A stretch of DNA of 64,000 nt from positions 1-64,000 of the forward strand of contig QCCC01000002.1 in the NCBI GenBank assembly GCA_003281415.1. The letters run 5' to 3'. Origin of the DNA: Prochlorococcus sp. AG-347-K15. GTDB lineage: Bacteria; Cyanobacteriota; Cyanobacteriia; PCC-6307; Cyanobiaceae. The notes beneath the pieces were generated by a model. That model saw only the letters and a program-made list of their open reading frames with translations. It was not told the origin of the DNA and did not search any database. The position numbers and the translations under genes are program-made. Each line of letters opens with the position of its first letter. Position 1 is the stretch's first letter. Positions 47,868 through 58,888 of this stretch are shown in pieces.

Positions 47868-48806
47868 TTATTTAATTTCGACAGTTAGAAAATCTTTGGC
47901 GAGGTGAGTATTTGGGAAAACTTTTTGCGCCTCTTTAAGCAAATCAATTGGTGTAATTGGATTTTTATTAGTGTATCTTGGACTTAAATGAGTAATAATT
48001 AATTTTTTTGTATTAGATAATAATGCTGTTTTCGCAGCCATAATTGTTGTGGAATGTAATTTTTCATGGGCCATGCTCTCATCCTCCTGAGAAAATGTTG
48101 ATTCATGTACGAGTAAATCAGCATTTTTTGATAGTGAAACAGCTGATTCGCAAAAGACTGTATCTGTGCAATAAACAAAACTTTCACCATTTCTAGGAGG
48201 TCCACAGAATTCTTTCCCATCGAATATCCTGCCATCCGCTAAAGTGACTTTTTTCCCTTGTTGCAGTTCTGAATAAATCGGTCCAGGTGCTATTTTTAGA
48301 GACTCTGCTTTTTTGATATCAAATATGCCTGGCCTATCTTTTTCACTAACTCGATAACCATAAGCCGGTATTTTATGTTTAAGGCAGGCGCAATTTACTT
48401 TTATCTTGTGGTTTTCAAATAGGATTTTATTGTCTGATGCAAATTTTTCAATTTCCACAAAATGCAATGGGAATGACAATTTGCAAAAACTACTTTTAAG
48501 TACAGAATTTATAAAACTTCTCAACTCTGAAGGACCGTAAATTTCAATACCCTTACTATTTCCTGATAAACCTAAGGAAGCCAAAAGTCCAGGCAAGCCA
48601 TAAATATGATCTCCATGCATATGCGTAATAAATATTTTCTTGATTTGTGAAGATTTAATATTGCTTTTCATTATTTGATGTTGTGTTCCTTCACCACAAT
48701 CAAAAAGCCAAACTTCTGATGATTGCGATAATTTAAGCGCTAGTGAAGAAACATTTCTCGTTAAGGATGGGACTCCTGAGCTGGTTCCTAAGAAGGTGAT
48801 ATTCAC
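47868..48806 (-). CDS. rnz: ribonuclease Z
   Basis: FITHMHGDHIYGLPGLLAS metallo-beta-lactamase motif. Confidence 0.96.
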   Translation of the reverse strand: MNITFLGTSSGVPSLTRNVSSLALKLSQSSEVWLFDCGEGTQHQIMKSNIKSSQIKKIFITHMHGDHIYGLPGLLASLGLSGNSKGIEIYGPSELRSFINSVLKSSFCKLSFPLHFVEIEKFASDNKILFENHKIKVNCACLKHKIPAYGYRVSEKDRPGIFDIKKAESLKIAPGPIYSELQQGKKVTLADGRIFDGKEFCGPPRNGESFVYCTDTVFCESAVSLSKNADLLVHESTFSQEDESMAHEKLHSTTIMAAKTALLSNTKKLIITHLSPRYTNKNPITPIDLLKEAQKVFPNTHLAKDFLTVEIK

Positions 48807-48895
48807 TTATTTATGATATTTTTATTTTTATATCTGGATTAAATCTAGACTTTTAGTCAAACTTAGGCAAATTAAGCATTTGTTTTTTAAACAAA

Positions 48896-50071
48896 GTGAT
48901 ACTTAAATTTAAAAATAATTATAGTAAATGTTGCCTTATTACTATTTTATTTATTTGTGTTTTTCAGAGTGAAAGTGTTTTTGCATCTAGAGAGCCAATA
49001 ATTAGAGTTTTGATATCAAAAAATAACAATTTAAGGATTAGATCAGATAGATCAATTCCTTTAACCATAGAGGGGGAATTTTTTTCAAGTAAAAAAATAA
49101 AAGGCTTAACTTTGAAAAATGAGAAAAATAGAAAAATTTTATATTTTGATAAAAATAAACAAAAAAAATATGACTTAAAAAGTAATCAACAATTTCAAGT
49201 TAGATCTTCTGATGGGAGAGGTATATGGGTAGGTCAGAAGAGATTTTCTGGTAAGCTTAATCTCTTAATATTTGATTCTGAAATATTGGTAGTGAATGTT
49301 TTAGGAATAGAAAAATACCTAAGTAGTGTAGTGGGCTCAGAGATGCCAACAAAATGGCCTATTGAAGCATTAAAAGCACAAGCAATTGCTTCTAGAACTT
49401 ATGCTTTAAAGCAAAAGGGAAATAATTTATTTGATATAGATTCAACCCAGAAAAATCAAGTCTATAATGGCTTGGAGTCAAGAACTTATAAAACTATAAG
49501 AGCCGTGAAAAGTACAAGATCTTTGGTTTTGACATATAAAAATAAATTAATTAATGCTTTGTTTCATAGCAGCTCAGGTGGAATGACAGAAAATAGTCAA
49601 GATGTATGGAAGAATAAATATCCATATTTATCAAGTGTGAAAGATTTTGATAAAAATAATCCAAAATTTAGGTGGCAAAAAAAAATTTCGAGTAATGAAT
49701 TAATAAATTTATTTCCCAAGATTGGAGGTTTAAAAAATATAGAGATTCTAGATATCACTAGTACTGGGAGGGTAAAAAATGTAAAACTTATTGGGGCTTA
49801 TGGTTCTGATCAAATGTCTGGAGTAGTTTTAAGAAAAAGATTAGGCCTCAAAAGCAATTTCGTGAGATTTAAATTTTTTGAGGAAGAATTAAACAACAAT
49901 TTTCATAGAAAAAGAGGTTTGATAGTTTTTGGACAGGGATCAGGTCATGGAGTAGGAATGAGTCAATGGGGTGCTAAATATCTGGCGTCTAGAGGCCAAA
50001 AAGCTGAAAGAATATTAAAGTATTTTTATAGGGGAGTACAGATTAAACCTTTTAGAAAAGATTACCTATAG
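48896..50071 (+). CDS. SpoIID/LytB domain protein
   Basis: KALKAQAIASRTYAL; HSSSGGMTENSQDVW; GQGSGHGVGMSQWGAKYLA. Confidence 0.93.
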   Translation: MILKFKNNYSKCCLITILFICVFQSESVFASREPIIRVLISKNNNLRIRSDRSIPLTIEGEFFSSKKIKGLTLKNEKNRKILYFDKNKQKKYDLKSNQQFQVRSSDGRGIWVGQKRFSGKLNLLIFDSEILVVNVLGIEKYLSSVVGSEMPTKWPIEALKAQAIASRTYALKQKGNNLFDIDSTQKNQVYNGLESRTYKTIRAVKSTRSLVLTYKNKLINALFHSSSGGMTENSQDVWKNKYPYLSSVKDFDKNNPKFRWQKKISSNELINLFPKIGGLKNIEILDITSTGRVKNVKLIGAYGSDQMSGVVLRKRLGLKSNFVRFKFFEEELNNNFHRKRGLIVFGQGSGHGVGMSQWGAKYLASRGQKAERILKYFYRGVQIKPFRKDYL

Positions 50072-50074
50072 AAG

Positions 50075-50998
50075 TTATTTAGAATTAAGGACTAATTTTG
50101 GATTTATATTAGATTGATCTTGATTTAAGAAGCCAATTCCAAGTAGTGTTTGTTTTTTATCTATTACTTTTATGGGTTTTTTATAATCAAAAGACTTGCT
50201 TTCTTTGAAGTAATTAATATCAACTTTAATTGCTCTTCCTGTTTGCCAAAAATTGATTTGTTCTTCATTACTTAAGACAAATGATGAAATATGATTTAGA
50301 GCATAAATTGTTGGAATAATAAAATTTTTCGAGTTTTTTTTTCCTTTTTCTTTTTCGATATCAGATATTTTTATCGAGTTTTGTTCGTCAAAGCCACAAG
50401 CTTTAATTCTTTTTAGTTCAAGAAGGCAGCCCTCAGAATTAAGAATTTTTCCTAAATCTCTTGCAATTGCTCTTATATATGTGCCAGCGGAACATTTGAT
50501 TTTTATCTCTATGATTCCTTTTAATTGGTCCCATTTAATTAAAATAAGTTCGTTTATTTTTACTTCTCTTGGTGCTAATTCAAAAATTTCGTTCCTGAAA
50601 GATCTTTTATAAGCTCTCTCACCATTTACATGTACGCTAGATACTTTTGGCGGAATTTGTTTAATTTTTCCTCTAAATGTATTTAAATATTGATCTAATT
50701 TCTCATAATTTATTTTAGGCCAACCTTTTTGATTAATTATTTCTCCATGAATATCATCAGTGTTGGTTCTTATCCCTAATTTAATTTTTCCTATGTAAGT
50801 TTTCTCCTGTGGGAGATATTGAATAAATCTTGTTGCATTGCCTATCGCAATTGGTAATGTTCCCGTTACCTCTGGATCAAGAGTTCCTGTATGGCCAACT
50901 TTTTTTGTATTTAGTAACTTCCTTATTTGTTTAACACAATCATGAGAGGTACAGCCTTTATCTTTATCAATTACTAAGAATCCATCTTTAGTTTCCAT
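50075..50998 (-). CDS. truB: tRNA pseudouridine(55) synthase
   Basis: [37 protein letters not shown]. Confidence 0.96.
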   Translation of the reverse strand: METKDGFLVIDKDKGCTSHDCVKQIRKLLNTKKVGHTGTLDPEVTGTLPIAIGNATRFIQYLPQEKTYIGKIKLGIRTNTDDIHGEIINQKGWPKINYEKLDQYLNTFRGKIKQIPPKVSSVHVNGERAYKRSFRNEIFELAPREVKINELILIKWDQLKGIIEIKIKCSAGTYIRAIARDLGKILNSEGCLLELKRIKACGFDEQNSIKISDIEKEKGKKNSKNFIIPTIYALNHISSFVLSNEEQINFWQTGRAIKVDINYFKESKSFDYKKPIKVIDKKQTLLGIGFLNQDQSNINPKLVLNSK

Positions 50999-51073
50999 TT
51001 TTAATATTAAGAATACTTTGAGAAAGATTTATTACCATCTTATTATTTTTGTATTAGATTTTAAAGTAAGAAT

Positions 51074-51814
51074 TTGAAAAACAATAGTTTAATATTAGAA
51101 GAGTTTTTAGATAATGGTTTTAATTTGAAATCACATTTAATGGAATATTTATCTATTAAAGAGTGTGATTTAGATGGATTTCTTGCAAATGCAAAAATGA
51201 ATTTGGCAAATCTGCATCCTGGAGATGCTTTAAGTGATGTCTCAGATTTTTATACTGATATTGTTGGTGATCGGCACGTAGCTGATTTAGCTGCTTGGCA
51301 TATTACAAGCAAAGATTACATCGCTGATACTTTAAAACTCCAGCAGAGATTTGCAAGAGATTTAGTTTTAGACTTTGGAGGGGGTATTGGAACGCATGCC
51401 TTAGCCAATGCTATGTCTGAAAAAGTTAAGCATGTTTTTTTTGTAGACATTAATGAAACAAATAGACACTTTGTTGAATATAGGGCAAAAGAGTTAGGAG
51501 TTGAAAATAAGCTTTCTTTTTGCAGGACAATTGAAGATGCAAAAATATCTAAATTCGATACCATAGTTTGTCTAGATGTTTTGGAACATCTCGCCAATCC
51601 AGCTTTTCAAATTGAGATTTTCAATGATTTTATGGATTGTAATTCTATTGCTTTATTTAATTGGTATTTCTATAAAGGAGAAAAAAATGAATATCCATTC
51701 CATATAGATGATGTTCAAGTAGTTGAAAAATTTTTTAAAACGCTTCAATCAAAATTTTTGGAAGTTTTTCATCCTATCCTTATTACTACAAGAGCTTATA
51801 AGAAAATTAGATAA
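51074..51814 (+). CDS. class I SAM-dependent methyltransferase
   Basis: [30 protein letters not shown] start. Confidence 0.88.
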   Translation: MKNNSLILEEFLDNGFNLKSHLMEYLSIKECDLDGFLANAKMNLANLHPGDALSDVSDFYTDIVGDRHVADLAAWHITSKDYIADTLKLQQRFARDLVLDFGGGIGTHALANAMSEKVKHVFFVDINETNRHFVEYRAKELGVENKLSFCRTIEDAKISKFDTIVCLDVLEHLANPAFQIEIFNDFMDCNSIALFNWYFYKGEKNEYPFHIDDVQVVEKFFKTLQSKFLEVFHPILITTRAYKKIR

Positions 51815-52067
51815 CTACATTAACTCTTTTTCTATTTCTTAAATTTCTTTTAATGCTTTCGAAACTTACGATTCCTTCTTTGAGTGCAAAAAGAGTGTCA
51901 TCTTTCCCTTTGCCAACATTGATTCCAGGCAAAAAGGATGTACCTCTTTGGCGAATTAATATTGATCCAGCGGTTACTTTTTCTCCACCATAAGCTTTTA
52001 CACCCAATCTTTTGGAATTTGAATCTCTACCGTTTCTTGTAGAACCTGTTCCTTTTTTATGTGCCAT
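51807..52067 (-). CDS. rpmA: 50S ribosomal protein L27
   Basis: [24 protein letters not shown]. Confidence 0.98.
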   Translation of the reverse strand: MAHKKGTGSTRNGRDSNSKRLGVKAYGGEKVTAGSILIRQRGTSFLPGINVGKGKDDTLFALKEGIVSFESIKRNLRNRKRVNVVI

Positions 52068-52076
52068 TAGAAAAGT

Positions 52077-52517
52077 TTAATTTGTTGGTTTTTCTGATTT
52101 TGGTTTAGTTTCCTTTTTAATAGTTTCCTTTTTCGAAGAAGACTTAGGAGCACTTTTACCTATTGATATGGATTTTACCACAACTCTTGTAAGTTCTTGT
52201 CTGTGACCCATCTTTCTTCTAGTCTTTTTTTTCGGACGCATCTTGTAAACAATAATTTTTTTATCTCTTTTGTGTGAAACAACTTCTAATTCAATTTTTG
52301 CATCTTTAACATAGGGTTTACCTATGGAGATTGAACCTTTATCGTTTAAAAGCAAAACATTATCTATTGTTATTTTATCTTTCTCTTTAGCATTTAATCT
52401 GTCTATGTCATAATATCTATTAACTTCGAACCAAAATTGTTGACCTGAAGTTTCTGCTATTGCATACAATTCATTATTTTTTAAAGAATTGTTTGAAGAG
52501 TTTTTTGAATTTGTCAT
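52077..52517 (-). CDS. rplU: 50S ribosomal protein L21
   Basis: YAIAETSGQQFWFEVNRYYDIDRL; KMRPKKKTRRKMGHRQ. Confidence 0.96.
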   Translation of the reverse strand: MTNSKNSSNNSLKNNELYAIAETSGQQFWFEVNRYYDIDRLNAKEKDKITIDNVLLLNDKGSISIGKPYVKDAKIELEVVSHKRDKKIIVYKMRPKKKTRRKMGHRQELTRVVVKSISIGKSAPKSSSKKETIKKETKPKSEKPTN

Positions 52518-52662
52518 ATTGTAAAGACGCTATTAGGCTCAAATTTGTAAATTTGATTAAGCCAAATAAGCAATCATAATAGTTTGTTTATTTTCTTATT
52601 TTGTAGTGTAATAAGTCAAGGGTTATCTTAAATCTTTTATATCAACTTTAGGAACCATAACA

Positions 52663-52980
52663 ATGGCAGCAAGAAAAACATATATTTTAAAACTCTATGT
52701 TGCAGGAAATACTCCTAATTCAATGAGAGCTTTGAATACTTTGAGGGAAATTTTAGAAAATGAATTTAAAGGAGTTTATGCTTTGAAAGTAATTGATGTA
52801 CTTAAGCAACCGCAACTTGCAGAGGAAGATAAGATTTTAGCTACCCCAACCTTATCTAAAATTTTACCTCCACCAGTTAGAAGAATTATTGGTGATCTTT
52901 CTGATAGAGAAAAAGTTTTAATTGGTTTAGATTTACTTTTTGATGAATTAACTGAAACTGAATATAGTGGAGATAAATAA
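52663..52980 (+). CDS. kaiB: circadian clock protein KaiB
   Basis: [27 protein letters not shown]. Confidence 0.98.
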   Translation: MAARKTYILKLYVAGNTPNSMRALNTLREILENEFKGVYALKVIDVLKQPQLAEEDKILATPTLSKILPPPVRRIIGDLSDREKVLIGLDLLFDELTETEYSGDK

Positions 52981-53050
52981 CACATAGAAAACTTTTATAA
53001 CTAAAGATAAATTTGATGTTTATTCTTTACTTAATTTTTAAAACAGAACT

Positions 53051-54580
53051 ATGAAAGATAAGAAATTTGGCAAATCAAATAAAATGCAAGTACAAAAATT
53101 GCCTACCGGTATAGAAGGCTTTGATGATGTTTGTAGAGGTGGGCTACCTGTATCTCGAAGTACTCTAGTTAGTGGTACATCTGGAACGGGCAAAACTGTT
53201 TTTTCGCTTCAATATTTACACCATGGAATTTGCAATTTTGATGAGCCTGGGATTTTCGTTACATTTGAAGAATCACCTTTAGACATAATTAGAAATGCTG
53301 CTAGCTTCGGATGGGATTTACAAGAATTAATTGATCAAAATAAGTTATTTATATTGGATGCTTCTCCTGATCCTGACGGTCAAGATGTCGCGGGTAATTT
53401 TGACTTGTCTGGCCTTATAGAGAGAATTAGTTATGCAATAAGAAAATATAAAGCTAAAAGAGTAGCAATTGATTCGATAACTGCCGTTTTTCAACAATAT
53501 GATGCCATTTACGTTGTGAGAAGAGAAATCTTCAGATTAATTGCAAGATTAAAAGAAATAGGAGTTACAACAGTTATGACTACAGAAAGGGTGGATGATT
53601 ACGGACCTATTGCTAGATATGGAGTAGAAGAATTTGTTTCTGATAATGTTGTTTTATTAAGAAATGTTCTAGAGTCAGAAAAGAGAAGAAGAACATTAGA
53701 AGTTTTAAAGTTAAGAGGTACTGTACATATGAAAGGAGAATACCCTTTCACTATGGGTATAGATGGGATAAGTGTATTTGCTCTTGGAGCAATGAGACTT
53801 ACACAAAGATCTTCAAATATTAGGATTAGTTCTGGAGTTAAAGATCTTGACGATATGTGTGGAGGAGGTTACTTCCAGGATTCTATTATCCTCGCTACAG
53901 GTGCTACTGGTACTGGTAAGACAATGCTAGTGTCTAAATTTGTAGAAGATGCTTACAACAACAATGAAAGAGCAATACTATTCGCATATGAAGAATCTAG
54001 GGCTCAATTGCTTAGGAATGCTACAAGTTGGGGAATAGACTTTGAGAAGATGGAAAGTGATGGGTTATTAAAAATTATTTGCGCATATCCTGAATCAACT
54101 GGTTTGGAAGATCACTTACAAATAATAAAAACCCAAATAAATCAATTTAAACCAAAGAGAATGGCAATTGATTCTCTTTCTGCTTTAGCTAGAGGTGTAA
54201 GTTTGAATGCATTTAGGCAGTTTGTAATCGCAGTAACGGGTTATACAAAACAAGAAGAGATCGCCGGCTTTTTTACTAATACTGCAGAAGAATTTATGGG
54301 AAGCCACTCTATTACTGATTCTCATATATCAACAATTACAGATACCATTTTGCTACTTCAATATGTAGAAATAAAGGGAGAGATGGCTAGAGCTTTAAAT
54401 GTTTTTAAAATGCGGGGATCATGGCATGATAAACGAATAAGAGAATTTATTATTACTAATCAAGGTCCTGAAATTAAAGATTCTTTCACTAATTTTGAAC
54501 AGATATTTAGTGGTGCCCCACATAGAATTGTTCCTGATCAAAATGTCCAAAATGTTTTTAAAGGTTTAGATAATAATTAG
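53051..54580 (+). CDS. kaiC: circadian clock protein KaiC
   Basis: Two RecA-like domains, GTSGTGKT and GATGTGKT. Confidence 0.98.
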   Translation: MKDKKFGKSNKMQVQKLPTGIEGFDDVCRGGLPVSRSTLVSGTSGTGKTVFSLQYLHHGICNFDEPGIFVTFEESPLDIIRNAASFGWDLQELIDQNKLFILDASPDPDGQDVAGNFDLSGLIERISYAIRKYKAKRVAIDSITAVFQQYDAIYVVRREIFRLIARLKEIGVTTVMTTERVDDYGPIARYGVEEFVSDNVVLLRNVLESEKRRRTLEVLKLRGTVHMKGEYPFTMGIDGISVFALGAMRLTQRSSNIRISSGVKDLDDMCGGGYFQDSIILATGATGTGKTMLVSKFVEDAYNNNERAILFAYEESRAQLLRNATSWGIDFEKMESDGLLKIICAYPESTGLEDHLQIIKTQINQFKPKRMAIDSLSALARGVSLNAFRQFVIAVTGYTKQEEIAGFFTNTAEEFMGSHSITDSHISTITDTILLLQYVEIKGEMARALNVFKMRGSWHDKRIREFIITNQGPEIKDSFTNFEQIFSGAPHRIVPDQNVQNVFKGLDNN

Positions 54581-56640
54581 ATGATTTCGCTGATTTTAGA
54601 CCTTGAAAAAAGATCTGTATTATTAATAGTTTGAGTAAATAATTCATCTTTATCAGATTGCGCTAAGGCTAAATCAAACCAAAAGGTTGTTCCTACTCCT
54701 AATTCACTGGCCATACGAATTTCCCCACCATGTTTTTCAATAATCCCTCTCACTATAGATAGACCTAACCCAGTTCCTTGCTCAGTATGAACAGAATTCT
54801 CCACTCTATAAAAACGGTCAAATATTTTTTCTTGATCCGCTTGAGATATTCCTGACCCTGTGTCAGCAATCTCAATTCTTACTTTTGGTAGTGGTGAAAC
54901 TAACTCGCATTGAGGGGCTCCATCATCTTTATTACTTGGGGGTAAAGCAGGACAGGAATCTGGCCAAGTATAAGCTCTTATTATTAGGTTGCTATTTTTT
55001 GGACTAAATTTCAATCCATTTCCAAGTAAATTATCAAAAACTTGTAAAAGTAAATCAAAATTGCCAAGAATTGAAGGGATAGTTTCTTCTATATCATGTG
55101 CCAATGAAACATTTTTTTCGGTGGCATTGAGCCTGTAATTCCTAAGAGCCTGTTCAATTGCTGGTTTTATATCCATTTCCTCTAGTTGAATTATTTTACC
55201 TGACTCCAATCTTGATAAATCTAAAACATCATTCACAAGTCTAGTTAGCCTATCAGTCTCTGAATTTGCAATTCCAAGAAATTCTAGTTGTTCCTCATTA
55301 GAGAGCTGATCTTTTAAATCATGTAAAGTCTCTACGTAACTTTTAATGTTAAAAAGTGGCGTCCTTAATTCATGTGAAACATTGCTAATGAATCTGTTTT
55401 GAGCCGCATTTAATTCTACCTCCCTCGTAAGGTCTTGAATTGTGACGGCAATTCCTTTTAATTCAACTTTGTTTGTATCTAATACTGACTGAAGGACAAT
55501 TCTTAAAGTTCTAGCCGGTTCTCCTAAGCTAAACCTTAAATCATCTTTCTCTTTTTCTCTGTTTAGTATAGATTCTACATTTGTATGCAAGTCATTAGAT
55601 AAAATCTCGGGTATCTCATTTAAAAAATATTTTCCTTCTAAGAATCTTCCTTCCCAACGAAATAATCTTTTTGCTGTTGGATTAGTAAGTACTATTTTTC
55701 CTTGGGAATCCAATAATATTGCACCATCAGCCATAGTTGCTATTAGTGATTGCTGCTTTATTTGCGCAGCTTTAAGTTCTTCAATATTGGCTTCGTCATA
55801 ATTTTCTAGCTGAGTAGCCATTCGGTTAAATCCATTTAACAGTTCGCCTAGATCTCCTGTCATAGGCAAAGAAATGCGTGATTTAAAGTTTCCTTTTGAA
55901 ATTTCTCTAACTCCTCTCACTAATTCTCTTACAGGTCTAGTAATTGTGAGTGCATTAAATACAGCACCAAGTATTACTAAAACCCAAATAGATATAAAAA
56001 CTGCTATTGTTACCTCTCTTGTTAGTGCGGCACTAGCTAAGGCTTTTTTATTAGGTGTAACTCCTAACGCTAAAGTTCCAAGATATTTTCCTTTCCACAA
56101 CATTGGGACAAATACATCTGTTACTTGCCCCTGAGGTGTAACATGCTGCCTGACTAGTGGGAATTGTGGTCTTTTCTTTAGTTCTGATGGTAGTTTTAAT
56201 CTTCTAGTGAGCTGGAACTGACTATCTGAACTTGTTGGAGTAGCACTAATGGGTATTCCAAGTTGAACTATATCTTGAGCATCAGTAAAAAATATGTAAC
56301 GTAGATTTCGACTTGATCTCCAAAACTTTTCAGCTACATTTGAAATCTCTTTTTTTTGGTTATTCGCAACTAATTCTGTGACATTCCCCGATAACAATAA
56401 TCCAAGATCTCGAGCATATCTAGTATCATTCATTCCTGCATCTCTTTGAATACTATTTAGTGCAAAAAACGTTATTCCTGTCATTAGAAGACTAACGACG
56501 AGAGTCGCTATCGCTAATAATTTTGTTCTTAAACTAAACCCACTCCACCAAGCAAGAAGTCTACTTATCCAATAGTTATTAATATCTCCATTACTGGTGA
56601 TATCATTTTCTATACTTTCTCCATTTTTATTATTAATCAT
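54577..56640 (-). CDS. nblS: sensor histidine kinase NblS/Hik33-like
   Basis: HAMP, PAS, FISNVSHELRTPLFNIKSYVETL, GTGLGLSIVRGIIEKHGG. Confidence 0.93.
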   Translation of the reverse strand: MINNKNGESIENDITSNGDINNYWISRLLAWWSGFSLRTKLLAIATLVVSLLMTGITFFALNSIQRDAGMNDTRYARDLGLLLSGNVTELVANNQKKEISNVAEKFWRSSRNLRYIFFTDAQDIVQLGIPISATPTSSDSQFQLTRRLKLPSELKKRPQFPLVRQHVTPQGQVTDVFVPMLWKGKYLGTLALGVTPNKKALASAALTREVTIAVFISIWVLVILGAVFNALTITRPVRELVRGVREISKGNFKSRISLPMTGDLGELLNGFNRMATQLENYDEANIEELKAAQIKQQSLIATMADGAILLDSQGKIVLTNPTAKRLFRWEGRFLEGKYFLNEIPEILSNDLHTNVESILNREKEKDDLRFSLGEPARTLRIVLQSVLDTNKVELKGIAVTIQDLTREVELNAAQNRFISNVSHELRTPLFNIKSYVETLHDLKDQLSNEEQLEFLGIANSETDRLTRLVNDVLDLSRLESGKIIQLEEMDIKPAIEQALRNYRLNATEKNVSLAHDIEETIPSILGNFDLLLQVFDNLLGNGLKFSPKNSNLIIRAYTWPDSCPALPPSNKDDGAPQCELVSPLPKVRIEIADTGSGISQADQEKIFDRFYRVENSVHTEQGTGLGLSIVRGIIEKHGGEIRMASELGVGTTFWFDLALAQSDKDELFTQTINNTDLFSRSKISEII

Positions 56641-56644
56641 AAAG

Positions 56645-57976
56645 TTATTTCTCCTTAAAAAAATTTTTTCTCACTTGATGACCTATATCATTTCTAAAGT
56701 AGATACCTTCAAAATTTATTTTTTTTAAATTTTTGTATGCTTTTTTAAAAACAAGATCATAATCTTTTTCTTGACATACAATACTTAACACCCTTCCTCC
56801 ATCAGTGACTAATTCACCATTTTTGTCTAGAGAAGTACCTGAGTCGAAAATTTGACAACCACTTGAGTCGATTTCCCCTATTTTTATTGGAAAGCCAGTT
56901 TCATACTCATGAGGATAACCTTTTGAGGTCGCTATTACACACCCGCTTACTTTATTAGAAATATAAATTTTTTCATCACCAATTAATTTTCCCATTGCGC
57001 ATTTTTCTAAAAGAAATACAAAATTTTGATCCATTAATGGCATTATTGTTTGGCATTCTGGATCACCAAATCTGCAGTTATATTCTATAACTTTGGGCCC
57101 ATACTCTGTGATCATTAAACCAAAATAAATTACGCCTTTATAATCAATATTTTTTTTATTAAGTTCATCTATAGTCGGTTCAATGATCTCTTTGCTGATT
57201 CTTTCAAGATCATCTTCCGTTATAAGTGGAGCTGGAGAATAAGCTCCCATTCCGCCTGTATTTGGTCCTTTATCTTTTTCATTGAGTCGTTTGTGATCTT
57301 GTGCAGTTGGAAGTAATATGTATCGTTCTCCATCACATAGAGCAAAAACTGAAACTTCTGGCCCCTGAATTTTTTCTTCTAAAACAACAATATTTCCAGA
57401 GTCACCAAACTTACCATTGAAGATTGATTCTGCTGCTTTAATACATTCATCTTTTGAATCGGGAATAAAAACACCCTTACCTGAAGCTAGACCATCCGCT
57501 TTAACAACTAGTTGAATTGAAGACAAATGTATAATTTTTTTCGCTTCTTCCAGGGAATTTACTTTCCAAAAGTTGGCAGTTGGTATATTTGCGCCTTGCA
57601 TAAATTCCTTTGCCCATGATTTGCTATATTCCAATTTTGCTCCTTCTTTACCAGGACCAAACACTTTAAAGTCTTTTTCCCGAAGAAAATCTGCTAATCC
57701 GTTTGCTAAAGGTATTTCTGGCCCTATTACAATTAAATCAATTTTTAAGAAATCAAGCTTTTCAACTAATATATTTTTATTGTTTATATCAATTTTTATT
57801 CTTTCACATTTATTTATTCTTTCTGAACCAGCGTTGCCAGGGATCAGATAAACTTTTTTGACTAATTTATTTTTTTGAATAGCCCAAGCTAAAGAATTTT
57901 CTCTTCCGCCATTCCCAATTATTAAAATATTTTCTAATCTATTGAAGCCTTTAGGACTTGAAAAATTAATACTCAT
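56645..57976 (-). CDS. purD: phosphoribosylamine--glycine ligase
   Basis: NGGRENSLAWAI; TAQDHKRLNEKDKGPNTGGMGAYSPAP. Confidence 0.98.
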   Translation of the reverse strand: MSINFSSPKGFNRLENILIIGNGGRENSLAWAIQKNKLVKKVYLIPGNAGSERINKCERIKIDINNKNILVEKLDFLKIDLIVIGPEIPLANGLADFLREKDFKVFGPGKEGAKLEYSKSWAKEFMQGANIPTANFWKVNSLEEAKKIIHLSSIQLVVKADGLASGKGVFIPDSKDECIKAAESIFNGKFGDSGNIVVLEEKIQGPEVSVFALCDGERYILLPTAQDHKRLNEKDKGPNTGGMGAYSPAPLITEDDLERISKEIIEPTIDELNKKNIDYKGVIYFGLMITEYGPKVIEYNCRFGDPECQTIMPLMDQNFVFLLEKCAMGKLIGDEKIYISNKVSGCVIATSKGYPHEYETGFPIKIGEIDSSGCQIFDSGTSLDKNGELVTDGGRVLSIVCQEKDYDLVFKKAYKNLKKINFEGIYFRNDIGHQVRKNFFKEK

Positions 57977-58114
57977 AAAAATTTGTTTTTTGAAGGTTAT
58001 GAGGTTTCAATGAATAATCAGTTAAAATGAAATTAATTATTTTGAAAAGTTGATCTCTTATAAATATGTTAATTAAAAATCTTACTTTTAGTAATCAAAC
58101 GAGGTCCGAAATTA

Positions 58115-58843
58115 ATGATTAATAACTACAAATTGATTTACGAAGGCAAAGCCAAAAAAGTATTTTCTCATAGTGATTCAGATAAAGTATTAATTGAATT
58201 TAAAGACGATGCTACAGCTTTTAATGCTTTGAAAAAAGCCAAATTTAATGGAAAGGGCAAACTTAATTGCCTTATAAGTGCGAGAATTTTTGAACATCTT
58301 ATTAAAAATAATATCCCAACACATTTTCTTGAACTTAAAAGTGACAATACAATGATCGCAGAAAAAATAAAAATAATTCCCTTAGAAATAGTTGTTAGAA
58401 ATATTGCGTATGGTTCTTTGTGCAAAGAGACGACTATTAAAGCCGGAACAGTCCTGGCAAAACCATTAATTGATATTTATCTAAAAAATGATGAACTTAA
58501 TGATCCGCTTATTACAAAAGAAAGAATTGAATTAATGAACATACTAAGTTCTGAAGATTTAAATTTAATAATAGATTTAACTTTAAAAATTAATGTAATC
58601 CTCAAAAGCTTTTTTAAAAATATTCAGCTACAACTAGTAGATTTCAAGTTGGAGTTTGGTTATGATTTTAAAAACAATATAATTCTTGGGGATGAAATTA
58701 GTCCCGATAATTGTAGATTGTGGGATCTCAATCAAAAAAATGATACAATTGTAAGCTTAGACAAAGATAGATTTAGGAATGATTTGGGTGGTCTAATTGA
58801 AGCTTATAGTGAAATTAACCGAAGAATAAACGATTTCACTTAA
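58115..58843 (+). CDS. purC: phosphoribosylaminoimidazole-succinocarboxamide synthase
   Basis: YEGKAKKVF; VVRNIAYGSLCKE; LGDEISPDNCRLWD. Confidence 0.97.
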   Translation: MINNYKLIYEGKAKKVFSHSDSDKVLIEFKDDATAFNALKKAKFNGKGKLNCLISARIFEHLIKNNIPTHFLELKSDNTMIAEKIKIIPLEIVVRNIAYGSLCKETTIKAGTVLAKPLIDIYLKNDELNDPLITKERIELMNILSSEDLNLIIDLTLKINVILKSFFKNIQLQLVDFKLEFGYDFKNNIILGDEISPDNCRLWDLNQKNDTIVSLDKDRFRNDLGGLIEAYSEINRRINDFT

Positions 58844-58888
58844 CTCAAATTCACCCAATAATGCTTTATTACTATAATTAAAAATACT

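Noticed and set aside
55874-56134. ORF 55874..56134 (+) and other antisense ORFs in nblS, purD, bamA, lpxA
   Set aside because: Shadow ORFs within well-supported core genes
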